DNA from: Amyelois transitella
Taxonomy: Eukaryota; Arthropoda; Insecta; Lepidoptera; Pyralidae
NCBI RefSeq assembly: GCF_032362555.1
Contig: NC_083516.1
Coordinates: 4,365,001-4,429,000, forward strand
Direction: 5' to 3'
DNA: 64,000 bases
A model generated the notes under the pieces. The model had not been told where the DNA came from and searched no databases. It worked only from the letters and a program-made list of their open reading frames with translations. The stretch's first letter is position 1. Each line of letters starts with the position of its first letter. Shown here piece by piece: positions 48,721-62,128 of the stretch. The position numbers were made by a program, and so were the translations under genes.

Positions 48721-51700
48721 TTAAAGATGGCCGTGCCCATGGCCAGGGTTGACCGCGCCGCCCCCGTTGGGTTGAGTGGGCGGCGTTTCTTCTACGTTGT
48801 TGTTGTTACCTTCGCCTATGTTGTTGCTGTTTCTACTTTCGAGTTGTTGCTGCCACATTGATGCGTAGAAACCGCCTTGCGCTAGCAATGTGTCGTGGCT
48901 GGAAAGGAATATAGATCAACTGAGATCTGATTTAGTTCAATTTAAATTTCTGTCTACCCCGTTAGGGATAAAGACGTGATAAAATGTGTGTATGTACGAT
49001 ACAATTTGATCAGATTCGTCACAAAGGACAACTCGCAATCGCTTCTCTGTTAGCACCTAACAATCATACTCTTGGATCGTTCTGAGGTAGACTACCACTT
49101 AGTCTACTATGGCAAACTCCACGACAATATGATGATAGGAACAAGGACAAGAAATGTAAATATAATTAATTTTGTCCAGTTTTTTATCAAGGTATATCAA
49201 TAGCTAACAATGTAAACTCTCCGGCTATCTGTGAAAAAACAGAGGGTAGGTAAATAAATTTTTACTAACCTTCCTCTTTCAATGATCTCTCCTTCCTTGA
49301 GCACTAAAATCTCATCTGCATGGATGATTGTTGATAACCTATGTGCTATTATTAAAGTTGTTCTATTCGCGCAGACTCGCGCCAACGCTGCCTAAAAAAT
49401 TAAAATAAATTATGTTCACTATAATTTGCCCGTGGCTGTGCTGCCGTGGAAGTTTCTTAATTTCCAGACAGAATAGGGATGTGGACTATTTTTGAGAAAG
49501 TGTTTAAAACCATGCATAAGTACCAAATATAACCCAAACTATTTATTATTATTTTTTTATTTGAAGTAATACCTTTAAAATAATTTATTTAAAATTCCAT
49601 TTAAAATTTCGCGCTAAAACGCGGATACCTGTCAAACGGCCGCTGTGACGTCACGCGTTATAAAATATTGTCGAAGTTGTATGTAATGAATATCTAGTTT
49701 ATTTATTTATTTATTTAATAGTTATGTAATAGTTATTTCATAGTTGTGTGATAATAATATGAATTCAAAATTTTATAAATATTGTGCGGTGCCGCAGTGT
49801 AAAATTACAACTATTAAAACACCTGAAAAACTGTTTTTTCACGTTCCACGTACAAAAACGATGCTAAAAATTGGCCCATCGGGATCCGGCACTTGTATCT
49901 ACACAAAATAAAATGTATTTCTGTGAGGATCATTTTGATGTAAGTTTGATAATATTTGTAACATTTACTTGTATTAAAATAATTTAACTCTTCAAGTTTT
50001 CAAAGACGAAAACTCGAATTTTTAGGTTAGAAATAAAGTAAACAATGTTTCGTAGTTTTATTATAGTTTCCAATGATATGGAGAATTATCCAGAATATCA
50101 TTTGATGGGCACAGTATCCCAGATCAGACTGAGAGCAGGTTGTGTGCCAAGAAAGTTTGCATGTCAACCCGATAGAAAAGACGAACCGAAAACATAACAA
50201 CTCGACTATTAGCAGTTAAAAGGCAAAGATTGGAATCAATAGCGGAATGTGAAAGAGAAAAAGAACAGACTCATTCTACACAAAGTATTTCCGTGGCTTA
50301 GATAATCGGACGGTAATCACGGTAATAATATGATCCAAATATCAACAAACACCATAGTATTTGACAGCGAAAATTCTTGTATTGCAACGCGTGACATCAC
50401 GAATTTTGATTGGTGTTCATTGTCACGTGACTTGAGGGTGAAATATTTAATAACATTTTATAAAGTAAAAATAATCCTTATTTATTAAGGAAAATATTGT
50501 GTTTTTTACTATAGAAACTACCTTTTCGTGGTAAAATTTTATACTTATTTGAGTGTAGTCCACATCCGAATAGGGATTATATTTGAATCATATTATTACT
50601 GTAATTTCCGTGCAACTTCTTCGAAATTTGCTCGATTATCTTTTTGAATAAATTTTTAAAGGTTTTCCCATAATGGAAAGTGGATATATTAAGGCAGATA
50701 GTTCCAAGTTTTATTACAAACCTGTATATTTCTCTCCGTGTTAGTATCGAGAGCAGACGTGGCTTCGTCCAACAGAACGATCGCAGGATCCTTTAGTATG
50801 GTCCTTGCTATCGCTATTCTTTGTTTCTCACCACCACTCAGCCGCAGCCCTCTTTCTCCAACCTAAGAAATATGTTTATGAATTATTAATATATTTGATT
50901 TATAAAATCGATACTGAAAAAAATAATATCAAATGAGAAACACCTTATCTAATAAAGAAGCTTTAAAGTTATAGCTTTAAACTAACCTGTGTGTCATACG
51001 CTTCAGGGAATGTGAGTATTCTGTCGTGAATATCAGCATTTTTGGCCGCAGAAATAACATCAGCGGAGGTTGCAGTCAAGCGGCCATATTGGATGTTATA
51101 TCTGAGAATAATAATAAACACAAATACAATAAACAAACTTATCACGTTTTTATATAGTCGCAAGTCCTGGAAGGCTCAATTGCGGTATAGAGATTCAGAC
51201 ATAGTGTCAGTTACTAGCCCATCACCCTTCCCCTTGATTGACGTTTTGAATCTGCGCGGGAAGAGAAACAGCTTGCGCCACAACTTTTGTTTACGACGAA
51301 GAAACTGAGCACATTACTGTCCCTGTTTTGGGAAGAAAAACTAACTGAATAAAAGTAAAAAATTGACTAACCGGACAGTATTGTTGAAAAGCACGGTGTC
51401 CTGCGGCACCACTCCGATGTTGGCGCGCAACGACGCCTGCGTCACCGTGCGCACGTCCTGACCGTCCACCAGCACCGCGCCTTCGTTCACGTCATAGAAA
51501 CGGAACAAAAGACGCATCACTGTCGATTTTCCGGCGCCGCTCGGACCGACCTTAATAAATAAATGAAATTACGATTAATTTTTTTAGGATATGTAATAAA
51601 ATATACTAACGGGTAAAAGTCTACTGTTGAGCGTTTATGAATGGAGCTACAATGAATTTCTCAATTGAAGTAAACAGTTTATCTAGAGTGGGAATCAGTT

Positions 51701-54700
51701 TCTCAATGTGAGAATCCATTTCTCAAAGTAAGAGTCGGTTACTCAGGTGTGAGAATCAGTTTCCAAAGATTATGTTGAAAATTTGTTTCTCCATTTGAGA
51801 ATACCTTTTCACAAATTTCACAATTTATCATACAATAATCATAAATAAATAAATATAAGAAAAACACGTCTACCAAACTCCACTTACCAACGCGACAGTA
51901 CTGCCCGGCGCTACTTTGAAGCTAACATTAGTAAGAATCAGTTTTTCAGGCCCATATCCAAATGAAACGTGCTTGAATTCAATGCCACCTCGTCTAATTA
52001 ACAAGTCTGGGGCTCCCACGGCATCCTTCACGTCGCTATCCACTCGCATCAGGTCGAACATGTTTTCCATATCAACAAAGTTCTTTTGGATTGCCCTAAA
52101 ATAAAAAAAATATATAAATACTTTGTCTCGGTGTCTGTTTTAAACCATTTTATATTATCTATCGCTTAATCTGATATGTTTGCGCCGAATCCAGATCATA
52201 TGTATTAATACGGTTAAAACAATGTGGGTATCCTTATTTAAGACCAAGTTGTAGAGCAAAACCTGTAAGTGGATATAAATTAATTACGTAATGCCAAAAC
52301 AAAGTCTTTATATATTACTATCACAACAGCAGAATTAGGGTTACGGTAGGCCTACTGTAAAAACTTATAAAAACTATTTGTCCGATTATTATCCCGAGTT
52401 TAAGACTTATTAGCAATATCTTCGGTAAAGACTAGTAAATTTATAGATACAGAAAATCACTTACCTATAATAAGTACCGAACCAGTTAAGCGGTACGTAG
52501 AGTTGCACTATGTAAGAGGCGAAAAGTACGTAATCACCAACAGTCAACTCAAATTTGGTGACCATAGAAATACACAGCAGAGAGCCGGCAAGTAGACCTG
52601 AGAGAAGAGAAAAATACATTTCATACATGACAGTTCGTATCTTTTTTAGTAGTGAAAGTTAATGTCAAGGTAATATTATAATCAGCTTTTTGATATCAAA
52701 TTATAAGTCTAGAAGAGACTATTTATCTTGAAATCTAACCAACTGTTATTATCAGTTTTTTATATTAATTGTAAGCACCTAAATAGTTGACATATATTTT
52801 GTTGAAAGAGCAATAGGACTTCCAAGTCCAAATATAAAGTTTGATAACCAGGTGATATTATTAGCATTTTTAATTTAATTTTCAAGTATAATTATTATTA
52901 CCTACTTACCACTGCAAATGATGACGTTCTGCATTGTATTGAGCATGTTCAATGTGATGAGAGATTTAAATTCTTCTTTCTGTGAACAAAAAAAAATAAA
53001 ACAATATATTTACCTATTTTGTAAAAAACATTCTTTAAAAAACCTGACAAATAGGAACAAAAGACGCGTCACTGTCGATTTTCCGGCGCCGCTCGGACCT
53101 ACCTGCAACCTGATAACTGACAGTTTAAATTCATGGGAAACCATGATCGAATATGAGTTGGGTTCTTATGCAAAGGTTGTTGCGGTCAGAGGGTGACGCT
53201 TCGTATGCAACCAGGACTAAAGACAGAGGAATGATACGAGTGTATGGGTAGTAATATTCTAACTACTAAATTACTTTTAGTCTGGGATATCATGTTCCGG
53301 ACAGAATACACATTCAAATATTTACACTCTTTACAATATTATATATTTTTGCTCAAATGGAAGTTAAACCTCTTAAGTCGGTTGCTTTGACAAATAATTG
53401 AATATAGCAAATCTCTACGGATCTTTGATTAGAGGTAGATTAAAAAGTACTAACCTTAAAAGTACTAAGAGTAATCTAATATATCAATAAACGATACAAA
53501 CCTGGTAGTTAACAATAGCTTCTCTATAAGACACAACTTCATAGCTCTCAGCGCCGTAATATTTGACAGTTTCGTAATTGAGCAAAGAGTCGACCGAACG
53601 CGCCTTCTGTTCGTTGTCAGCTAAGTTCATACGCCGTTGATACTTTGTCCGCCATTCCGTTACGGCGATCGTTGCAACTGAAAAAAATTATGAAAAATGT
53701 TGCAGTAGAATTCACGACTGTTTCTTTTTTTTTATTTGGCTATATTTTGCTGAGTGCCACGATGGGCAATGGCCTCTTTTGGTCTCCATTGATCTATATC
53801 GTAGGGAAGATGCAATCAGATCATCCGACTTATTAATTAAGATTCAGTGAACCCTCTCAGAAGGCGATTTTTGCGAGTCTAATAAATTATTTTTACACAG
53901 TTTATTAAAAAATCGCCAAATTATCATCCTTTACGGTATTTCCTGTTGCATCGTTTCTCTTGAGATGAGCCCAGAGTATTTAAATACAGCCGTTTTTAAA
54001 AAATAATTTGTAATTTTGCCAATTACCATTGATAATATTTGTTTAAAATATAATTTCAAACACTCACTTATATACAAAACCATAGTCGAGAAGACAATCA
54101 GTCCGAACCAAGCGTTAAACTGAGTTACGAAGTACACCACTGCCACTATAATATCCACCAGAGTCGGAGTTATAGAGAAAAGAATGTACGACAGCAAGTT
54201 GTCTATGGAATCCGTCCCGCGGTCCATTACGCGAAGGACTTCGCCGGTTTTGCGAGCGAGGTGCCATCGCAGAGGTAATTCGTGGAGGTGTTTGAATAAT
54301 TCTAGCTGAAATATTAAGAGAAATAAAATATTAAACAAGCCGCTAAAATGAATGGCGTCTGCCTTCGTTTGTTCTTGGAGGAGGAGGTTTGGGGGTGGGA
54401 GTATCGTACCCATACAGCACAGATAATCGTTCCCATTACCTGACCTAGATTTGCGCTTGCATTTGCAGGCCGATTCCTCTGCCTTGTTTACTCCTAGAAA
54501 TGGGTGTGGAATAATTTGGTGATTCTGTAAAAAAACTGAACATAATCTATAGATATGTGACCCTACACTAATAAGGATTAATAAAAGGTAACGATTTACT
54601 ATACCTGTAATTCCCTAGTAGTGTATTGCTGCACTTTGATCCACAAGAAGGAGCGCAGATTGTTCAGAAAGCCCATTCCGCCGGTTCCGCCGCCTTGCAG

Positions 54701-57700
54701 GAACTTGAACACCACGTAAACCACGACGAGGTCCCAACGGAACACCATCGGCGGTATGGATAAGCTGTCCACTAAATCAAGAAAAAAAATTGCGCTTCTG
54801 AATAACTGAATCATAAACTGACTGACTGATGACTTTCACACATAGCCAAATCCGCTGGGTCTAAAGACTTGAAATTTTGTACGCAGTCGCAGGAAGTCCC
54901 GAATTAACGAGATTTTACGCTATTCCCAGGCGGAGCTGCGGGCTATAGTTGTCTATATAGTTATCTATATAAATCATCTAATACAAAAACTAAATAATCA
55001 CAAATGATTCATCATCAGAACAGAGCTCACGATTCATCTTCATTAGCATGTCCAGTTGATTTCTGGAGGCAGGAACATTGATTTACGTTAGAGCTAATCT
55101 ATGATGAGTCCTATATACTTATTATACAGCATTACAGAAGTTTATATGGTATCGAAATGACACTCATTGGTTTCTGTTGATATATAAATATCGTATAAAG
55201 AGAAACAATGGTAGATAAAGAATTGGTCAACAACAAAAATACATCCAAAAACAGAATTACCGACCCAAAGAACGTACTTTCCTCGCAACTTTATATTATT
55301 CAAATAAGCATATCTAGTGAAACCGATAGTATTTTTGTGTAATAAATAATTGTAAAAACTTGTGAGTCCATGATATGGAAACAGAAGTGAATATATTACA
55401 TACATACATACATATGATCACGTCTATATCCCTTGCGGGGTAGACAGAGCCAACAGTCTTGAAAAGACTGAATGGCCACGTTCAGCTATTTGGCTATAGT
55501 GAATATATTCCTCATGTTAATCAGCACATTCTCATCGAATGCTGGATGTAAGTATGTATTCTTGAGCTTATTGAGCCAACTACTCCCAGCAATATATTGA
55601 CCAGATCCTCTTATCTATCTGGTATGTGGTTTACTCAAAATATATTCATTTTCTTTTCTGGAATTTTCACCATAGACATAACTACGTAGGATATAAAATA
55701 TGAAGAACATACCTATCAGCTTATTATAAATAGGCACGTAAAGGTTAACTACGCGGCCGGCGATGAGAGCCAATATGCATATAAACACGTAGATCTGCAG
55801 GCACAGACTCTTGCGCGGCCAAAGAAACGGCAGCAGGGTGCGCAGTTTGCTGAATACATTGCGGAATGTTGACCTGTTTTCATCCTGTTGACGAAATTTG
55901 GAACGCGTTAATTAGAATTATAAAGTTAAGATAAAAGATATAACTATTATAAAAGAAAATGTGTGATCCCAATCTAAATAAGTACATGCAAGCTTAAATA
56001 ACTTTCCTTCAAAAACCTAAGTTATTTTTTATATCTTTAACGTGACGCGGGGAGAGATTATATTTTTAGTAGAGTGATTTAAAACCTTAAGAAATACATA
56101 AAATATAGATATCATTCATTCTTTCGTTGCATTTTATATTGAATTCCCCCTACGATATGGTCAAAACAATGTCTCACAGGTGGTGAATAGCAGGCGAGTG
56201 CGTAGTCCATATTTTAAATCATAAGGCACTTTCTCGTATCCTAAAGAATATTTAGTGAGCAATCACCTGTTTTTTAATTTTTATCTCAGTATCTACACAA
56301 TGATTTTGAAACGGGCATGGCATCTTAACCTAATTACACAAAAATATAAATAATTATTACTGATAATATAAAATCATAACGAAATTGAAAATGACGGACT
56401 AACGTCAAAAACTGCGGTGGTAAATTTTTAAATGTCAAGCACTAATGAGTGTGGCTACAGATCGAACAACAGAGCACTGCACATTGAGAGCCTACCCGAA
56501 AAAAAAAAAAAGAGGAAATTTTCATATTTTTGTAACTTAATAACAGTATTAAGCACAAAACAATAGCACACCTGTCTGATACTTTCTCTGTGTGTTCTGT
56601 TGAGTTCAGAGGAGGTTCAAAGTATATCAACAAACCGCACATTTATTTAGGGTATATCTTTATAAGGCGTTTTATTTAAGAGAATTTGGTTATTTTCTTG
56701 TAATATTTTGGACTTACCCGCGGAGGTATTCTGCGATTATCGTCTACCCTGAAGTACTCATTCGGATGCATGATTCCAGGGGCTTTTAGGCCAAGTATAA
56801 ACATTATCATACAGGATACATATCGGCCGACGAAGAGTGCCATCTCTAGGCGATCTTGGAGACTAAAAAACAAAATTAAAAATAAAAAATAGCCAAAAAT
56901 ACAATAAATTTCATAACACAACAATATTTATCTGGTATATTATGTGTTTAGTTTTCGGAAGTCCGCCTTTCATGCTATGCGATCGTATCTGTATAATAAC
57001 GTTTTAATAAAAAAATCACGCTACCCTGCACAGCCATGTAAATTTGCTAAATAACAACAATTTAGTGTAAAGTGACAATCGTTGTAATAATTGTGAATAT
57101 CTTGATTATATATGTAATTAAGTAATTTTGCCTTACAAACAAAATAAATAAAATATATATTTTATATAAAAGATATATTTCGGTTATATTACCGAAACAA
57201 TAATTTGTACTCACTCTTTCAATCCCCACCACCATCCTTCCTTATTGAGATTCAGGAATGACAGATTCTCTGACACAAATATCAGAGCCCAGAAAACCAA
57301 TAACACGAAGCCATGGCCTCTCGGAGGCACCGAGGGTAGTAGGTATCGCCTCTCCAAAATTGCGAGGTAGGCCGATAGAGGAAACACTACTACATTTATC
57401 ACTAGAGCTACAACCTGAAAACAAAAATAAGAGTCCAAATAAGCATAGTTCTGTTTGACCACAAAAACAAATCAGCTGGTATAGCAGGGTTACAGACGTC
57501 TAATTTAACGGCTCCACGAAATTACCTCAACTTACCACTGCCGCTGCTTCGTTGCCATGGGTAGACCATGGTCCTCTTAAAGTAAGACGCAATGGATACA
57601 AACTCAAAGATGAAGATGTATAACTAATTATGCTAAGGAAGGCCCTCGAAGTAATTGATCCGGGATCAGGATTAATTTTAGTGGTAGAAATTCAAATTAA

Positions 57701-60700
57701 ACCACGTGAGAAACATACATAGTATTGAACACAGATATCAGTTCAAAGCCGCCTCACATACTGAAGGTGGCGCAAATGCGAAAGCGTACATACACTTTGT
57801 ATTTAAATACTAACGACCCGGTAGCAATAATAGATATAAATCTTTCTCACAAAACTTCTCACCAACATTTCAAACAGGGCAAAATCCACAACTTTCCGAG
57901 ATAACCGCATATACACAGGCAGAGAAAATAGGAAAGCTTTATAATATTTATAGACTACATTTTGTTTCCTTATAAGCGTGTGCAGTTTCATTGGGAAGAA
58001 CTCACCATATAACCATAGACATGTCCACCTTTGAATACAAATGACTGCAGTATAAACCGTGTTACAGCCAAAACTGGTACAAATAGCGTGAAAAACAGCT
58101 GAACCCCAAACAAGCGCGACGACCTGACATCTAATACTTCAGTTCCATATCTGAAAAAAGTTAATTTGTATATTAAGAATATATATAAATAAAACGGTAG
58201 GTTGTTAAACTGACATTTGTTTAACGAAGAATGACCTATTAATTTATTTATTTAATAACGTAACCTATTCAATAAACGCAGATAAGTGATTAAAATTATA
58301 GCAGTACAAGCCTTTGAAAGCAATTAAGATTGCACGCATTAGATGTGGTGATTAAATATGATATTTCCCCCGTTCTAAAAGATTTTTATGCACTTTGTAC
58401 AACTTTGTTGTATTTGGCTCCCCTCTAGTAGGTACATGAAGAGTAGACATCTGAGAATACTATCAGGCAGGTTACGGACGCAAGAGACGACCAAGGTTGT
58501 AAATATTTGAAAATGTGCAACAACTGCATTCCCAAGGAAGGTTGACGTTAGGCAGGTAACTAGGTAAAATAAAATATTACTAAAATCAACAGTAAACAGA
58601 AAACCAGAACATAAGCTAGAGGACAAGGCAACTGGGCCTAGTTGGTTGAAAATGGACAACACGCGAGAGGGAGAACGTTGGGGCTTCATTAATAGCTAAA
58701 AGTCTGTATATTAAAAAAACCGACCAAGGTTGGCCTCGCGCACGAATAGTTACGTACCATCTATTCAAAAAATTTCGTTTGTTGGATTTAACATTGTGCC
58801 TCCTTTAACACTAACCTTATTTTATTTAATATTTTTTTTTATATTGAAAGGTAACATGCAACTTAATTTTATTATTAACATTGAGCAAAAATCGAAGAAT
58901 ACAAGTTGTATGATACCACCCTTAATGTTTTTATTTGTAGACAAAATTTGTTGTCAAAGCGGCAACGGAAATACGTAATTTGTGAAAATTTCAGCTTTCT
59001 AGCTATCACGGTTTAGGAGATACAAGCTGTTTGTAAACAAAAGCTTGTTGGTTTTAATTGTGGACGAAAAATTATGTCATGTCTATTTTTAAATTTACCT
59101 TACTTCTTTCTGATAAGATTTAGGTAGCCCAGAATTCAATGAGATAATAAAACTGATAATTGTCAAATTGCAAGTTCGCGCCTATTGTTATCTCTCGCTC
59201 CTACGTGACTAGGCGTAAGGGGCCTAATTGACATTACATAAACACTGTTTGATAAGCTGCTGATAAATTATTAAACGGCATTTATTACAATTATTATAGA
59301 AGGGCACTGTGTTAAAAATAAATCCAGTTACATAATTTAAATAATTACTAGGTTTCCTTATGATATGGGACAAAACTCAATAACATTATTTGAAACTACA
59401 ACATACATACATATAATAAAATTGTAACTGACCGACGTCTATACATAAAAGGATATACGTATGTAGAATACAATAGAAAAGATTTATTTTCAAAATTGGA
59501 TACCAGATATCACTTATTGGTGTCACATCACTTAAATTTTAATTTTATATATACTACCGCTTCAAAGCGCATATGTTAAAGAAGCGGCGACACAAACTAC
59601 ACTGCAGATACATATATCACCAAAAGAAGCCAAAAATCTGATTTTTAGCATGTCTTTCAAGCTGTATCTGAAATAAGTTTAAGCCCCATTTGCACCTGAT
59701 GAAGCGAAAGATCCCCGTTAATTTCCCGTCCCGCAGGATTTCGGGGAAACCTCTCTTATGCTGGGGCCACACTAACTAGAAATGCCATTTATTGTCGCAA
59801 TAATGGACGTTATCGTAGGTTTAGCCAAGACTTAACACGATAATTTGACATTAACGTCTGGCCTTTCATAAATACTGACTAACGGACAGCCCCGGCTTCG
59901 CACGGGTAGCATCATACAAACTTTCACCTCCCATTCTAGTATTATAGGGATTGATTTTTGAAAAAGAAGTATCCTATTTTAGAATACGGATTTTTAACTA
60001 TATTTTTTTTTGCATACCAAGTTTTATTCGAATCGGTCTAGCGGTTTAGCTGTTTAGTGCAAGTGTAGCCACCCACTTTAGCGCGTTATAATTATCCTAA
60101 TAATTTATCACGCTAGTGAGCATTGTCGTTAGCCGCTAGTGTGATACCACCTTTATTGCAACCGTAGACCACATAAGAAACCTAATTGAATTTGAAATCT
60201 CTAAACCCGGCGGATTTGCTTGTGCGTTGATATTTATCAATGTCCACTTTTATAAATTTAGATAATAATCAAACAATAGCCGACTTTCAGCTCTAAGGGC
60301 TCCAAGGCCACTTGGCGTCTTTCGGGCGTCGTCTTCTTGCTAGTGCCTAAGCCCACCTGTATGATGCACATTACTGCTACGTCGACGCTGTGATGACGAC
60401 GCGCGAAAAACGCCAAGGGCTCTAAGTTTGTAGTTTGAAGGCAAGGGACATTATTTTAAATCGCAATACACGCCTTATATGGTCATATATCTATTACCCA
60501 GAGAATCCCAGGGCTCTTCCCGAGACAAGAGGCAACTGTGACAATTGCCAGGAGAATGACGATGACACAATATTGCGCAATACTGATATCAATAATGTAA
60601 TGACGTCATGACGATTCCCTGTTTGTTTTTGAATAAACATGTGTTGGGACCATTTTTTTAATTTGAAGTGTCAATAATTTAAAATCCCTTAGTCACCTTT

Positions 60701-62120
60701 TACGACATACAAAGGAGAATATACACTTTTTATTACGAAAAAGGGGGGGGAAGGAGTAATAAAAGGGGATGAAAGATTTCAGTATACTTTTATGGTGAAT
60801 CAGACCTTGGTGCAATCTTATTTATAGGATATCTATAATAAATCTGCTTGTTCTAGTACATTTACTTACTTTTTTATAGAGATATAAAAGTAAGATAGTT
60901 TAGATTATGATTATGCCCTTCTTTCATCATCATCTGTTGTTACAAAATATTGAACATACAATGTAAGCTGTTCATATTTAGTGGGTTATTCATAAATGCT
61001 GACAACACGTATGTCTAATCTACTCTCTCTGTGTCTGTCTTAGTCTGGGATTAATCATAGAGATAAAAAAGGGAGAATTTATCAGGTCTGTCTTTATTAA
61101 TTATCATGATTCATGAACAGACAGTTAAAATCCATACTAATATTATAAAGTAAAAGTGTTTGTTTGTCTATCTTTGATGACTAAACTGCTAAAGCAATCT
61201 ACATGAAATTTTGCATGTACATTGTGTAGTTTGGTGAAGGAAATAGAGTACCTTATGTGAGGACAGATTGGCAGGTAAAAGCTACTCACAAATAACTTGA
61301 GTATCTTCTTTGTATAAATGAAACAAATATCCTATGCATTAAATTTAAAAAAAAAGAATAGGACCACACCATTTTTCATGTTCCCATGGATGTCGTAAAA
61401 GGCGACAAAGGGATAGACTTATAAACTTGGGATTATTCTTTTAGACGATGGGCTAGCAACCTATCACTATTTGAATCTCAATACTATCATTAAGAAAAAA
61501 ATTTGAACATAGGACATGTTTTTTCAAGACTGTTGGTTTTGTCTTCCCCGCAAGGGACATAGATGTAATTTTATGTAAATGTATGTTTAAAAACGTAAAG
61601 TCATGTTGGTACTATTACTTGCTAAGTTTATTTTTTGCTTTGCAAATTTTGTCCCATTAATTTAGGTTTAACTCTTAACAAAAGCCTCATTAAGTCAAAC
61701 TGCTGAACATAGCTTTTCAGTCATTAGATTACTGTTGGCTCTATCTACCCCATAAGAGATAAAGATGTGATTAAATGTATGATGTAATTTTAAATAAATT
61801 TCTTATTTGATATTTTATTTACAGAATTAGATTGATGTCTTCAAACATTTGATATATTAATATTAGTATAGTTGATATTCTTTGGCTACCTATGTTATGG
61901 CATTCTCATGGTGACAAATCAAATTACTTCCTTTTTAAAATAAAAATTAATTTACTATGTTAGAAATATCTTACCTTTTGTACATAACAATCTGAATAAT
62001 ACCAAATCCAATAAGGAAACTACCAATAACAATGGCAGAAATAGTCTCCATAAAACATTGTGATATGCCATGATCAACCCACACTTCCCAAAGAGTAACA
62101 TTAGGTGGACAATACTCCAT
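48721..62120 (-). CDS. ABCB6: ABC transporter subfamily B member 6, 16 coding exons, complete
   Basis: Exons (minus): 62120-61975, 58150-58006, 57414-57215, 56862-56718, 55884-55713, 54771-54605, 54305-54068, 53677-53502, 52979-52910, 52597-52465, 52095-51888, 51550-51372, 51101-50987, 50862-50722, 49391-49270 and 48898-48721. All phases agree: 844 residues, close to the 842 I recall for human ABCB6. The first five exons encode the extra N-terminal membrane domain that marks ABCB6; six transmembrane segments follow, then one ATPase domain with Walker [10 protein letters not shown], signature LSGGE, Walker [13 protein letters not shown] and H-loop IIAHRLSTI. Family members (Drosophila Hmt-1) move porphyrins or glutathione conjugates in mitochondrial or endolysosomal membranes. 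The tail has an Asn-rich stretch and ends GHGHGHL. An acceptor at about 62126, just before the ATG, implies an upstream 5' UTR exon. Confidence 0.93.
48950..49010 (+). repeat. SINE-like repeat, 3' end fragment
   Basis: CTGTCTACCCCGTTAGGGAT followed by AAAGACGTGATAAAATGTGTGTATGTACG is the tail of the SINE-like family, in ABCB6 intron 15. Confidence 0.6.
49470..50574 (+). mobile_element. P-element-like transposon with a broken THAP gene
   Basis: The element spans 49478-50566 with inverted ends GATGTGGACTA and TAGTCCACATC, flanked by AGAATAGG and CGAATAGG (8 bases, one mismatch), the duplication length of P elements. Two exons encode a THAP zinc finger: [20 protein letters not shown] and LFFHVP from 49759, a one-frame shift near 49870, then MYFCEDHFD with donor GTAAGT, and after an intron [15 protein letters not shown] and a stop. 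The finger's CxxxC...P...C..HF layout is visible but the frame is broken and no catalytic domain remains. It lies in ABCB6 intron 14. Confidence 0.7.
51650..51800. repeat. Degenerate short tandem array
   Basis: Several diverged units containing AGTTTCTCAATGTGAGAATC or a similar TTTCTCA...TGAGAA pair, about 25-30 bases apart, in ABCB6 intron 11. Each unit is itself partly palindromic. Confidence 0.6.
53054..53102 (-). pseudogene. Stray copy of the ABCB6 Walker A coding segment
   Basis: Forty-nine bases in intron 8 repeat the start of exon 12 (51550-51502) with only two differences, encoding [16 protein letters not shown]. It is preceded by TTGCAG, so it looks like an exon with an acceptor, but similarity stops abruptly after TTGTTCC and the sequence upstream differs from the true exon 12 intron. 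Splicing it in would not keep frame with exons 8 and 9 if the next CAG/GTTTTT is the donor. Confidence 0.85.
55395..55497 (-). repeat. SINE-like repeat, 3' part
   Basis: The minus strand reads GGCCATTCAGTCTTTTCAAG, CTGTTGGCTCTGTCTACCCC, GCAAGGGATATAGACGTGAT and an ATGTATGTATGTATG tail, in ABCB6 intron 5. Confidence 0.7.
59879..60065 (+). repeat. Dispersed repeat fragment
   Basis: Contains CCCCGGCTTCGCACGGGTAG and, 150 bases on, a TCGAATCGGTCTAGCGGTTTAG segment. I recognise this from memory as a common moth repeat layout; the class is not decided by the sequence. It lies in ABCB6 intron 1. Confidence 0.45.
61124..61330 (+). repeat. Helitron-like 5' terminus fragment
   Basis: ATCCATACTAATATTATAAAG is followed by GTGTTTGTTTGTC and a AAACTGCTAAAGCAATCTAC segment; the start resembles the 5' end of the Helitron-like copies. 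No CTAG hairpin end was found. Confidence 0.4.
61350..61590 (+). repeat. SINE-like dispersed repeat, 5'-truncated copy
   Basis: Starts at AAAAAAAAGAATAGGACCAC, has CATGGATGTCGTAAAAGGCG and GTCTTCCCCGCAAGGGACAT, and ends TGTAAATGTATG. A second 3' part of the same family follows at 61690-61785. Confidence 0.7.
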
Positions 62121-62128
62121 TGTCACTG

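Noticed and set aside
58375-58689. Minus-strand open frame of 104 codons in ABCB6 intron 1
   Set aside because: Moderately hydrophobic but with no splice sites in a matching phase and no recognised family; ABCB6 exons 1 and 2 join in frame without it.
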